The notes beneath the pieces were generated by a model. The model was not told the DNA's origin. It ran no database searches and saw nothing but the letters and a program-made list of their open reading frames with translations. Positions 25,267-34,071 of a DNA stretch of 64,000 nucleotides are shown piece after piece (the stretch's first letter is position 1; every line of letters starts with the position of its first letter). Source of the stretch: Paracoccaceae bacterium (GTDB taxonomy: Bacteria; Pseudomonadota; Alphaproteobacteria; Rhodobacterales; Rhodobacteraceae); NCBI GenBank assembly GCA_024304985.1, contig JAMWZC010000003.1:62001-126000 (forward strand). Reading direction: 5' to 3'. The translations under genes were made by a program, and so were the position numbers.

Positions 25267-27093
25267 ATGAACGGCAAGCGACGCGGCGCAAGCGCCCCCG
25301 TCCGGTTAGGCAAGATGCAACACGGCATGACAGGAAATGATCGTTATGGACAATTCGTGCCCTCCGGGGCCGCGAGCCTGTCCACAATGGCCACCAGTCC
25401 CGAACTGGAGCGCGTGGTGCAATTCCTGTTGGACCTGTCGGTCGAACTGGACAGCACCATCGACCCGAACACGCCCAACCCGCATCTGAACATGATCCTG
25501 CACCTGCTGCGCAACCACGCCGAGGGGCGGATGGTCTCGCCCTCGGCGATGGTTTCGGCCGCTGGCGTGCCCTATGCGACAGCCACCCGCAAACTGGCCG
25601 AGATCCAGGAGGCGGGTCTGGTCGAGCGGCGGCCCCGCACACGCAGCGGCAAGTCGTTCTCCCTGCATCCCAGCCCCGGCCTTCTGGACAGCTTCAACCA
25701 GATGGCGGACCGGATCGACCGGCTGATCCGCAGTTCTTTTGGCGGTCTGGAGACAGGCTCTGACACCGAGGACTATTACTTCGGCGGGTCCTATCAGCCC
25801 GGTCAGGCGACCATCGCCCCGCCAAGTGCCCTGCCGCAGCCGCTCAAGCTGCCGGGCGGATTGCGTATTCTGGTGCATGGCGATCCGACCTTCATGGTCA
25901 TGGAAGGGTTGAAGCGCCAGTTCGAACAGATCGTGGGCACTGATATTCACCAGCGCGCCTTTTCGATCGACCGTCTGTATGAAGAGGCGTTGCGCAATGC
26001 CGAGCGTCCCAAAAGCCGCTACGATCTGATCGCCGTTGACCTGCCCTGGGTCGGTGAATTCGCGGACAGAGGTGTGATCCGCCCGCTGGACGAGGTCATG
26101 GATGTCTCGCGGCTTGATCCGGCCGATTTCCACACCGCAGGCTGGCGGGCCGCGCATTGGGGCGGCAGGCCTTACGGTGTGCCCAGCCAGACGACGCCCG
26201 AACTGATGTTCTACCGCAAGGATCTGTTCGCTGCCGAAGGTCTGGAACCGCCCACCACCACTGCGGCGGTGATCGCGGCGGCACGCCATTTCCACAATCC
26301 CCGGCGGGGGCGCTATGGCGTTGCGTGGAACGCTGCGCGCGGCACCGCGCTGGGACACACGTTCATGATGACCTGCGCGGCCTTTGGTCAGCCGATCATC
26401 GACATTCCCGAAATTGCGGGCGGCTATGACGCCGATCGTCTGGCAGGTCAGACATTCCGGCCCATGCTGGACACGGACCGCGCACATGCGGCAGCGGATT
26501 ACCTGATGGAGCTGCTGAAATTCTCGCCCCCCGACATCCTGTCGATGTCCTGGTTCGAGCGGGTCCGGCCCTATGGTGCCGGGCATGTGGCGATGGCCTA
26601 CGGCTATACCCTGCTGGCCCCCTATTTCGAGCTGGATGAAGGCTGCCCCGCCCATGGCAACACGGGCTATCTGCCGCATCCGCATGGGCCAGAGGGCGCG
26701 CCGATTGCACCGGTGGGCGGCTACGTCCTGTGCATTCCGTCCAATCTGGCCGAGGAACGGCTGGATGACGCGGTCGAGGCACTTGTCGCCTTCACCTCGC
26801 CCGGCGCGCAGAAACTTTATGCCCAGAACGGCAGCCGCACGGCACCGCGCTATTCCGTGGGGGCCGATCCCGAAGTGCGGCGTCTGTCGCCGATCTTCGA
26901 ATTGGTCGATCAGATGTCATGGCGCGACGAGCTGCAATTCTGGCCGCGCCCGCCGATTCCGCAGATTTCGGACATCATCCGCCTGTGCGGGCTGGAACTG
27001 CACGACATGCTGCGCGGGATTGTCACCCCGCGCGAGGCTTTGGCGCGGGTGCAGGCGCGCGCCGAAGAGATTTTACGACACAAGGTCACTTAG
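25267..27093 (+). CDS. Winged-helix / ABC substrate-binding-protein fusion, probable one-component regulator
   Basis: A 608-aa protein with no signal peptide. Residues about 72-136 form a winged helix (SPSAMVSAAGVPYATATRKL, EIQEAGLVERRPRTRSGKSF). Residues about 198-600 are a type II periplasmic-binding fold of the SBP_bac_1 (sugar) family: GLRILVHGDPTFMVMEGLKR, RYDLIAVDLPWVGEFADRG, YGVPSQTTPELMFYRKDLFA and VAMAYGYTLLAPYF. A cytoplasmic binding protein attached to DNA-binding helices suggests it senses the imported substrate and controls the divergent operons. GntR- or LacI-type regulators use other sensor folds, so this is unusual. AGGGGA precedes the ATG; it begins a rightward operon. Confidence 0.85.
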   Translation: MNGKRRGASAPVRLGKMQHGMTGNDRYGQFVPSGAASLSTMATSPELERVVQFLLDLSVELDSTIDPNTPNPHLNMILHLLRNHAEGRMVSPSAMVSAAGVPYATATRKLAEIQEAGLVERRPRTRSGKSFSLHPSPGLLDSFNQMADRIDRLIRSSFGGLETGSDTEDYYFGGSYQPGQATIAPPSALPQPLKLPGGLRILVHGDPTFMVMEGLKRQFEQIVGTDIHQRAFSIDRLYEEALRNAERPKSRYDLIAVDLPWVGEFADRGVIRPLDEVMDVSRLDPADFHTAGWRAAHWGGRPYGVPSQTTPELMFYRKDLFAAEGLEPPTTTAAVIAAARHFHNPRRGRYGVAWNAARGTALGHTFMMTCAAFGQPIIDIPEIAGGYDADRLAGQTFRPMLDTDRAHAAADYLMELLKFSPPDILSMSWFERVRPYGAGHVAMAYGYTLLAPYFELDEGCPAHGNTGYLPHPHGPEGAPIAPVGGYVLCIPSNLAEERLDDAVEALVAFTSPGAQKLYAQNGSRTAPRYSVGADPEVRRLSPIFELVDQMSWRDELQFWPRPPIPQISDIIRLCGLELHDMLRGIVTPREALARVQARAEEILRHKVT

Positions 27094-27103
27094 GGAGGAC
27101 ACC

Positions 27104-27913
27104 ATGGACCCGAACCGCCTCAAGGGTAAGAACATCCTGATCACCGGTGCCGCGCGCGGCATGGGTGCTGCCAATGCGGAAGCCTTTGCCAGTCAGGGCG
27201 CCAATGTCTGCATCGGCGATCTGGATCTGGACGAGGCGCAGACCGTCGCCGCAAGGATCAACGCCGCAGGCAACGGCAAGGCCATTGCGGTGCGGATGGA
27301 CGTGACCCAGCGCGCGGACAATGCCGCCGCCGTCGCCGCCACGGTCGAAGCCTTCGGGTCGATCAATGTGGGCCTGTTCAATGCGGGCCTGAACAAACCC
27401 CGGTTCTTCATGGATATCGACGAGGACAACTGGGACATGATCATGAACGTCAACACCAAGGCCATGTGGCTGGGCATGCAGGAAACCGCGCGCCAGATGA
27501 TCGCCCAAGGACCGATGGAGGGGCATCCCTACAAGCTGATCAACGTGGGCTCCATCGCGTCGCGCAAGCCTTTGGTGGATGTGACGGTCTATTGCACGTC
27601 GAAATACGGCTGTCTGGCGCTGACCCATTGCGGGGCCATCGGACTGGCCGAACATAACATCACCGTCAACGGCTATGCACCCGGCGTGGTCGTCACCCCG
27701 CTGTGGGAGCAGCTGGACAAGGATCTGGTCGAGATCGGGTTCAAGGAACGCGAAGGTCAGGCCTATGACGACATCGTGCGCGACGCGCTTCAGATCAAAC
27801 GCGTGTCCTATCCGCGCGATATCGTCGGCACGGCATCTTTCCTGGCCAGCGACGACAGCGACTACATGACCGGCCAGATGATCCACATCGATGGCGGCTG
27901 GTGCATCCAGTAA
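27104..27913 (+). CDS. Short-chain dehydrogenase/reductase
   Basis: A 269-aa classical SDR: TGAARGMGAANAEAF near residue 13, IGDLDLDEA (Asp after the second strand, pointing to NAD), FNAGLNKP in place of the usual NNAG, INVGSIASRKP with catalytic Ser, and YCTSK with Tyr/Lys. It is a diverged paralogue of the SDR on the other side of the regulator (shared NKP, MIMNVNT-like and DYMTGQMIHIDGG-type segments), suggesting successive or parallel oxidations of one substrate class. It starts 10 bp after the regulator with GGGAGGACACC. Confidence 0.9.
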   Translation: MDPNRLKGKNILITGAARGMGAANAEAFASQGANVCIGDLDLDEAQTVAARINAAGNGKAIAVRMDVTQRADNAAAVAATVEAFGSINVGLFNAGLNKPRFFMDIDEDNWDMIMNVNTKAMWLGMQETARQMIAQGPMEGHPYKLINVGSIASRKPLVDVTVYCTSKYGCLALTHCGAIGLAEHNITVNGYAPGVVVTPLWEQLDKDLVEIGFKEREGQAYDDIVRDALQIKRVSYPRDIVGTASFLASDDSDYMTGQMIHIDGGWCIQ

Positions 27914-27978
27914 GCCACTAAACCACTGAAAAACTAACATAAAGAGGTGCGGCATCCCCGCATCTAGAGGAGGAACTT

Positions 27979-29277
27979 ATGTCACGCGCCCTGATGCCGA
28001 ACCTGCTGACGCCGCAAGATCTGGAACCCAACTGGGAATGGCGCGAACGCCTGCCCGCATGGGGCCATACCACGGTGGATTTCGAACGCCGCATCGATCA
28101 TGACCGCCTGCGCCGCTATCGTCTGGCCCGCACGCGGCAGGCGTTGCAGGCCTCGAACGCGGGCACGCTCTTGCTGTTTGATGTCAACAACATCCGCTAT
28201 GTATCTGCGACCAAGATCGGCGAATGGGAGCGGGACAAGATGTGCCGCTTCTGCCTGCTGACGGGCGATGACAGCCCCTATGTCTGGGATTTCGGCTCGG
28301 CTGCGATGCATCACAAGCGGCATGCCGATTGGCTGGAACCCGATCATTGCTTGGCCGGTGTCGTCGGGATGCGCGGCACGATCCCGCCCGAATTCGGCCT
28401 GATGCAGAAATACGCCAAGCAGATTGCCGGGCTGATCCGCGATGCGGGCATGGCCGATATGCCGGTGGGTGTGGATTACGCCGAAACGGCGATGTTCCAC
28501 GCCCTGCGCGAGGAAGGGATCAACGTCGTCGATGGCCAGCAGATCATGCTGGCCGCGCGCGAGATCAAGAACTGGGACGAGATCCAGCTTCTGACGCAGG
28601 CGGCCGCCATGGTCGATGGCGTCTATCACATGATCTATGAAGAGCTGAAACCCGGTGTGCGCGAGAATGACATTGTCGCCCTGTCCAACAAGATGCTCTA
28701 CGAGATGGGCTCGGACGATGTCGAGGCGATCAACGCCATTTCCGGCGAACGCTGCAATCCGCATCCGCATAACTTCACCGACCGGTTGATCCGGCCCGGC
28801 GATCAGGCGTTCTTTGACATCCTGCAAAGCTATCAGGGGTACCGGACCTGCTACTACCGGACCTTCAACGTGGGCCGTGCGACGCCGTCGCAAACGGATG
28901 CCTATACAAAGGCGCGTGAATGGATCGACGCGTCTATCGCGATGATCAAGCCGGGTGTCACCACGGACAAGGTCGCCGCCGTCTGGCCGACCGCCGAAAG
29001 CCTTGGCTTTGCCAATGAGGATCAGGCCTTTGGCCTGCAATTCGGGCATGGCTTGGGCCTTGCGCTGCACGAACGGCCCATCATCAGCCGCGCGATCAGC
29101 ATGGATCACCCGATGGAGATCAAGACCGGCATGGTCTTTGCGCTGGAAACCTACTGCCCCGCCACGGATGGCTATTCCGCCGCAAGGATCGAGGAAGAGG
29201 TGGTCGTGACCGAAACCGGCTGCGAGGTGATCAGCCTCTTCCCTGCGGAAGAACTGCCGATTGCCAACCGCTACTGA
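27979..29277 (+). CDS. M24-family (Xaa-Pro peptidase/creatinase-fold) protein with a substituted metal ligand
   Basis: A 432-aa protein with a creatinase-type N-terminal domain and a pita-bread M24 domain (about 200-425). Of the five canonical metal ligands of methionine aminopeptidase, four are in place: Asp280 (FFDIL), His357 (FGHGLGLALHERP), Glu390 (VFALETYC) and Glu405 (ARIEEEVVV). The second Asp, eleven residues after the first, is Cys291 (YRTCYYRTF). It therefore resembles members that have non-peptidase roles (creatinase, ectoine hydrolase, DddP-type lyases), but differs from DddP at the metal site too. In an operon between an SDR and the acetoin-dehydrogenase-type complex; GGAGGAAC precedes the ATG. 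Confidence 0.85.
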   Translation: MSRALMPNLLTPQDLEPNWEWRERLPAWGHTTVDFERRIDHDRLRRYRLARTRQALQASNAGTLLLFDVNNIRYVSATKIGEWERDKMCRFCLLTGDDSPYVWDFGSAAMHHKRHADWLEPDHCLAGVVGMRGTIPPEFGLMQKYAKQIAGLIRDAGMADMPVGVDYAETAMFHALREEGINVVDGQQIMLAAREIKNWDEIQLLTQAAAMVDGVYHMIYEELKPGVRENDIVALSNKMLYEMGSDDVEAINAISGERCNPHPHNFTDRLIRPGDQAFFDILQSYQGYRTCYYRTFNVGRATPSQTDAYTKAREWIDASIAMIKPGVTTDKVAAVWPTAESLGFANEDQAFGLQFGHGLGLALHERPIISRAISMDHPMEIKTGMVFALETYCPATDGYSAARIEEEVVVTETGCEVISLFPAEELPIANRY

Positions 29278-29337
29278 CAGGAACCGGCCCGGCGCGCGTC
29301 CTGTGCCGCCGGGTCCCTTCCCGCAAAGGACAATGCC

Positions 29338-30318
29338 ATGAGCCCCGCCAAAAAGACCAATTCCGCAGATTACCTGCGCATGTATCGCCAGATGGTCCGC
29401 ATCCGCACATTTGAGGATAACGCGAACCAGCTTTACCTGTCGGCCAAGATGCCTGGCCTGACGCATATGTATTCCGGCGAGGAAGCCGTGGCCGTAGGCA
29501 TCTGCGAGGCGCTGACGGATGATGACCGCATCACCTCGACCCATCGCGGGCATGGGCATTGCGTGGCCAAAGGGGCCGATTTCAAACAGATGTTCTGCGA
29601 ATTGCTGGGCAAGGCCGAAGGCTATTGCCGGGGCAAAGGTGGGTCGATGCATATCGCCGACCAAAGCCATGGCAATCTGGGGGCCAATGCCATCGTCGGC
29701 GGGTCCATGGGGATCGCCACCGGTTCGGCGCTGCGCGCCAAGCTGATGGGGCAGGACGATGTGACCGTCTGTTTCTTCGGCGACGGGGCCACGGCGCAGG
29801 GCCTGCTTTATGAGGTGATGAACATGGCGGCGCTGTGGAAGCTGCCCGTGATCTATGCCTGCGAGAATAACGGCTATTCCGAATACACCAAGACCGAAGA
29901 AATCGCCGCAGGTTCCATCACCGCGCGGGCCGAGGCTTTCGGGATCGAAGCGCATCGGATCGACGGTCAGGATGTTCTGGCCGTGAACGAGCTGACCCAG
30001 AAACTGGTCGCACGTTGCCGCAAGGGCGAGGGTCCGTTCTTCATCGAGTTGGAAACCTACCGCTATCACGGGCACCATGTCGGCGACATCAACCGCGCCT
30101 ATTACCGCTCCAAGGACGAGGAGAAGGACTGGAAGGAAAATCGCGATCCGATCATCCGCTTCCGGTCATGGCTGGTCGAACAGGGCATTGCCTCCGAGGA
30201 GGAGATCGAGGCGATGAATGCGGAAGTTGAGAAGGACGCGGCCGAGGCCGTCGCCTATGCCGAAGCCGCCCCCTATCCCGATGTGTCCGAAGTGGACATG
30301 CATGTTTACGCCGCCTGA
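29338..30318 (+). CDS. Acetoin/pyruvate dehydrogenase-type E1 alpha subunit
   Basis: A 326-aa thiamine-diphosphate enzyme subunit. MPGLTHMYSGEEAVAVG, STHRGHGHCVAKG and GKGGSMHIAD are closer to acetoin dehydrogenase AcoA than to pyruvate dehydrogenase; the ThDP-binding segment GDGATAQGLLYE...NNGYSEYT is intact. With E1 beta it would cleave acetoin or decarboxylate a 2-oxo acid, transferring the acyl group to lipoamide. First gene of a full complex. Confidence 0.92.
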   Translation: MSPAKKTNSADYLRMYRQMVRIRTFEDNANQLYLSAKMPGLTHMYSGEEAVAVGICEALTDDDRITSTHRGHGHCVAKGADFKQMFCELLGKAEGYCRGKGGSMHIADQSHGNLGANAIVGGSMGIATGSALRAKLMGQDDVTVCFFGDGATAQGLLYEVMNMAALWKLPVIYACENNGYSEYTKTEEIAAGSITARAEAFGIEAHRIDGQDVLAVNELTQKLVARCRKGEGPFFIELETYRYHGHHVGDINRAYYRSKDEEKDWKENRDPIIRFRSWLVEQGIASEEEIEAMNAEVEKDAAEAVAYAEAAPYPDVSEVDMHVYAA

Positions 30319-30330
30319 GGAGAGCCTATC

Positions 30331-31326
30331 ATGAGAGAGATCACCCTATCCCAGGCCGTGAACGAGGCCATCGCCGAAGAAATGCGCCGCGATCCGACGG
30401 TTTTCCTGCTGGGCGAGGATGTGGCCGAAGCGGGCACCCCCTTCAAGGTGCTGTCCGGTCTGGTCGAGGAGTTCGGCACGCAGCGCGTCATCGACACGCC
30501 GATTTCGGAACCCGGTTTCATGGGGCTGGCCGTCGGTGCCGCGATGACGGGGGCCCGCCCCATCGTCGATCTGATGTTCGGCGATTTCATCTTTCTGGTG
30601 ATGGATCAGTTGTGCAATCAGGCCGCCAAGATCCATTACATGTCCGGCGGCAAGCTGAACGTGCCTCTGGTGTTGCGCACCAATATGGGCGCCACCCGCC
30701 GCTCGGCCGCGCAGCATTCGCAATCCTTGCAGGCGTTGGTGGCCCATATTCCGGGGCTGAAGGTGGCCATGCCATCTTCGGCCTATGAGGCCAAGGGCCT
30801 GATGAAGACCGCGATCCGCGACAACAACCCGGTCGTGATCTTCGAAGACAAACTGATGTATCAGGACAAGGCACCCGTGCCCGAGGAGGAGTATCTCATC
30901 CCCTTCGGCGTCGCCAATATCAAGCGCGAGGGGACGGATATCACCCTGATCGCCACATCCTCGATGGTGCAAGTGGCGGAAAAGGCGGCGGAACTGCTGG
31001 CTGCCGAGGGCATTTCAGCCGAGGTGATCGACCCGCGCACCATCGTGCCGCTGGACGAGGCGACGCTGCTTGAAAGCGTGCGCAAGACCAGCCGCGCCAT
31101 CGTCATTGACGAAGGGCATCAAAGCTATGGGATCACCGCCGAAATCGCGAGCCGCCTGAACGAGAAGGCGTTCTATCACCTCGATGCGCCGGTCCTGCGG
31201 ATGGGGGCGATGGATGTGCCCGTCCCCTTCTCGCCCGCGCTGGAGGATGTCACCGTGCCCACGCCGGAAGGTGTCGCCGCCAATGCCCGCAAGCTTTGCG
31301 CGGGGGAGCTGATCCATGCCGCATGA
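30331..31326 (+). CDS. Acetoin/pyruvate dehydrogenase-type E1 beta subunit
   Basis: A 331-aa E1 beta: LLGEDVAEAGTPFKVLSGL, the conserved Glu-containing RVIDTPISEPGFMGLAVGAA, and EVIDPRTIVPLDEATLLESV. It dimerises with E1 alpha. Its 3' end overlaps the next gene by 11 bp, in a different frame, so translation is coupled. Confidence 0.92.
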   Translation: MREITLSQAVNEAIAEEMRRDPTVFLLGEDVAEAGTPFKVLSGLVEEFGTQRVIDTPISEPGFMGLAVGAAMTGARPIVDLMFGDFIFLVMDQLCNQAAKIHYMSGGKLNVPLVLRTNMGATRRSAAQHSQSLQALVAHIPGLKVAMPSSAYEAKGLMKTAIRDNNPVVIFEDKLMYQDKAPVPEEEYLIPFGVANIKREGTDITLIATSSMVQVAEKAAELLAAEGISAEVIDPRTIVPLDEATLLESVRKTSRAIVIDEGHQSYGITAEIASRLNEKAFYHLDAPVLRMGAMDVPVPFSPALEDVTVPTPEGVAANARKLCAGELIHAA

Positions 31327-32620
31327 TGTGACAATGCCCCAGCTTGGCATGGCGCAGGATGCGGGCAAGATCGTGGCCTGGCTCAAGGCGGCGGGCGATC
31401 CCGTGGCCAAGGGCGATGCCCTGTTCGAGGTGGAAACCGACAAGGCCACGATGGAGGTCGAGGCGCAGGCGAGCGGCTTCCTGACCGGGATCACCGCCGC
31501 CGAGGGCGAGGATGTGCCTGTGGGTGCTGTCATTGCCCGCATCTCGGACAGTGCCGAAGACGACAGCCCCGCGCCTGCCCCTACCCCTGCCTCTGTTTCA
31601 GCCCCCGCGCCTGACCATGCGGATGATCTGCCCAAGGGTCAGCCCGTCACCATGCCCCAGCTTGGCATGGCGCAGGACAGCGGCCTTCTGGTCAGCTGGA
31701 CCAAGGACCTGGGCGACAAGGTCGCCGCCGACGACATCCTGTTCGAGGTCGAGACCGACAAAAGCACGATGGAAGTGCCCGCAGGCATGGATGGCTATCT
31801 GGCCGCCACCCTGGCCGAACCGGGCGAGGATGTGCCGGTGGGGGCCACCCTCGCCATCATCAGCGCAGACAAACCCGCCACCACCACCGCGCGCCGCGCC
31901 AATTCCACCCCCGCGCCAAGCGCAGCGAAAGCCTCCCCTGCACCCGCCGCGACGCCGCCCGCAAGGGCGAAGGAGCAGCCCGCGCCAAAGCAGCCACCGA
32001 TGCAAAGCCCGACAGGCCGTATCCTTGCCTCGCCCAAGGTGCGGCGTCTGGCGCTTGAGCGGGGGCTGGACCTGCACCGCCTTGTGGAAGCGGGCCATCC
32101 ACAGCCGTTTCATGTACGTGATCTTGATGTTCTGGCAAATCTGCCAGCCAGGATACCCGCCACAGCCACAGTGACTGCCGCCCCGATCCGCCTGACAGCC
32201 GAGATCGCAACAGACGGTTTCACCGCCTTCGCTGAATGGGCGGCGGCCTCACATGGCCTGACCGATCGGGACGCCGTGCTGGCTGGACTGGCCGGGGCAA
32301 GCCTGTCGCAGCCCAGCATCATCGCCATCGAGCGTCATGGACACTCACGCGGTTTTGCCATCCCGCCCGACCGGGCGTTGTCGGCCATCGCCCGCAGCGA
32401 TGACAGCCCCGACCTTATCCTGCGCGATCTGCGCGACACGGCCTTGCGGTCGGTTGCGGCGGGGGCCGGGGACGCGCCTGTGATCACGGTGATGTCCGGC
32501 CACGTGGGCCTGATCCTCACGCTGGAATGCAGCACCGACCAGATGCCCGCGCCCGCCGCCATCGCCCTACTTTCCGCATTCGCAGGACGGATGGAGCAAC
32601 CGCTTCGCCACCTGCTCTGA
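31316..32620 (+). CDS. Double-lipoyl protein with peripheral-subunit-binding domain and degenerate E2 core
   Basis: A 434-aa protein: lipoyl domain 1 (residues 1-77, lipoylated Lys43 in ETDKATM), an Ala/Pro linker, lipoyl domain 2 (about 109-185, Lys149 in ETDKSTM), a second linker, a peripheral-subunit-binding domain (ILASPKVRRLALERGLDLHR, about 232-267), and a C-terminal stretch of about 150 residues that resembles a shortened acyltransferase domain but lacks the HRVxDG active-site motif (ending LECSTDQMPAPAAIALLSA). It can be lipoylated but should not be catalytic. The active E2 is encoded 1.4 kb downstream. Confidence 0.8.
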   Translation: MPHDVTMPQLGMAQDAGKIVAWLKAAGDPVAKGDALFEVETDKATMEVEAQASGFLTGITAAEGEDVPVGAVIARISDSAEDDSPAPAPTPASVSAPAPDHADDLPKGQPVTMPQLGMAQDSGLLVSWTKDLGDKVAADDILFEVETDKSTMEVPAGMDGYLAATLAEPGEDVPVGATLAIISADKPATTTARRANSTPAPSAAKASPAPAATPPARAKEQPAPKQPPMQSPTGRILASPKVRRLALERGLDLHRLVEAGHPQPFHVRDLDVLANLPARIPATATVTAAPIRLTAEIATDGFTAFAEWAAASHGLTDRDAVLAGLAGASLSQPSIIAIERHGHSRGFAIPPDRALSAIARSDDSPDLILRDLRDTALRSVAAGAGDAPVITVMSGHVGLILTLECSTDQMPAPAAIALLSAFAGRMEQPLRHLL

Positions 32621-32636
32621 CCCCCGGGGGACCGAC

Positions 32637-34061
32637 ATGGATTACACCGATCTCTATATCAACGGCACATGGCACAAGACGGCTGAGCGTTTTGACGTCA
32701 TCAACCCCGCGACCGAACAGGTCATCGCCTCGGTCGCATCGGCCGATATCGCGGATGCGGATGCCGCGCTGGACGCGGCAGAGGCGGCGATGAAGGACTG
32801 GGCCGCGCAGACACCGCGTCACCGCTCCGAAGTGCTGCGCCGCGCATGGGAGTTGATGACGGCCAAGCTGGATCACTTCGCCCATCTGATCACGCTGGAA
32901 AACGGCAAGGCCGGGGCGGATGCGCGCGGCGAGGCGGCCTATGCCGCCGAATTCTTCCGCTGGTTCGCGGAAGAGGCCGTGCGTGCCGACGGTCTGATCA
33001 CCCATGCCCCCGCCAGCGGTGCCCGGATCATGGTGCAGCACAAACCCGCCGGGCTGGCCGTGCTGATCACACCGTGGAACTATCCCGCTGCGATGGGCAC
33101 GCGCAAAATTGCGCCCGCTTTGGCTGCGGGTTGCGGGGTGATCATCAAACCCGCGTCCGAGACGCCGCTGACCATGCTGGCGCTGATGCCGCTGTTGGAG
33201 GAAGCAGGCGTGCCGCCCGGACTGGTCAACGTGCTGCCCTCGCGCAAGACAGGCGCGTTGGTCGATCACATGCTGCATGATCCGCGCGTGCGCGTCGTCA
33301 GCTTCACGGGTTCAACCGGCGTGGGCCGCAAGCTGCTGAAATCAGCCGCCGATCAGGTCTTGAAACCGGCCATGGAACTGGGCGGCAACGCCCCTGTGAT
33401 CGTGTTCGAAGATGCCGATATGGACACCGCCATCGAGGGCACGATGCTGGCCAAGATGCGCAATCTGGGCGAGGCTTGCACCGCCGCGAACCGAATCTAT
33501 GTGCACGAGGGCATTGCGGCAGAGTTCACCAAACGCCTGACCGCGCGCATGTCCGCCCTCAAGGTGGGCGACGGCACCGATCCCTCCGTCGATGTGGGTC
33601 CCTTGGTCAATGCCGACACCCGCGACAAGGTCGCCGCCTTCGTGGCCGATGCCGTGGCAAAGGGGGCACGCGTCGAATGTGGCGGCACCGTGCCCGATGG
33701 TCCGGGCTTCTTCTACCCGCCCACGGTCCTGTCCAACGTGTCCGAGGACGCAGACTGCGTGCATGACGAGATTTTCGGCCCCGTCGCCGCAATCCAGACC
33801 TTTACGGATCAGGCCGAGGTGATCACCCGCGCCAATGCCACCGAATATGGGTTGGTCGCCTATGTCTTTTCGGGTGATTTCAAACGCGCGCTACAGGTCT
33901 GCGAAAAGCTGGATTACGGCATGGTCGGCCTGAACCGGGGGCTGGTCAGCGACCCCGCCGCCCCGTTCGGTGGCACCAAGCAATCCGGCCTTGGTCGTGA
34001 AGGCGGGCATGAAGGCATGCTCGAATTCATGGAAACGCAATACATTGCGGCAAGCTGGTAA
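32637..34061 (+). CDS. NAD(P)-dependent aldehyde dehydrogenase
   Basis: A 474-aa member of the succinate-semialdehyde/lactaldehyde group. Motifs: PWNYPAAMGTRKIAPALAAG with Lys for cofactor, GSTGVG, catalytic Glu in ELGGNAPVIVFED, catalytic Cys in NLGEACTAANRIYV. Within a dehydrogenase-complex operon it would oxidise an aldehyde product, such as acetaldehyde if acetoin is the E1 substrate. The start follows GGGGGACCGAC. Confidence 0.9.
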   Translation: MDYTDLYINGTWHKTAERFDVINPATEQVIASVASADIADADAALDAAEAAMKDWAAQTPRHRSEVLRRAWELMTAKLDHFAHLITLENGKAGADARGEAAYAAEFFRWFAEEAVRADGLITHAPASGARIMVQHKPAGLAVLITPWNYPAAMGTRKIAPALAAGCGVIIKPASETPLTMLALMPLLEEAGVPPGLVNVLPSRKTGALVDHMLHDPRVRVVSFTGSTGVGRKLLKSAADQVLKPAMELGGNAPVIVFEDADMDTAIEGTMLAKMRNLGEACTAANRIYVHEGIAAEFTKRLTARMSALKVGDGTDPSVDVGPLVNADTRDKVAAFVADAVAKGARVECGGTVPDGPGFFYPPTVLSNVSEDADCVHDEIFGPVAAIQTFTDQAEVITRANATEYGLVAYVFSGDFKRALQVCEKLDYGMVGLNRGLVSDPAAPFGGTKQSGLGREGGHEGMLEFMETQYIAASW

Positions 34062-34071
34062 GGGGACCACG

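Noticed and set aside
27979..29277. DMSP lyase DddP assignment for the M24 protein
   Set aside because: Shares the fold, but DddP's FDTD and CVDISR metal-ligand segments are not matched; context has no DMSP genes.
27982..30078. 698-codon open frame on the minus strand
   Set aside because: Lies opposite the M24 and E1 alpha genes, which have clear motifs and ribosome-binding sites; the translation has no recognisable pattern.
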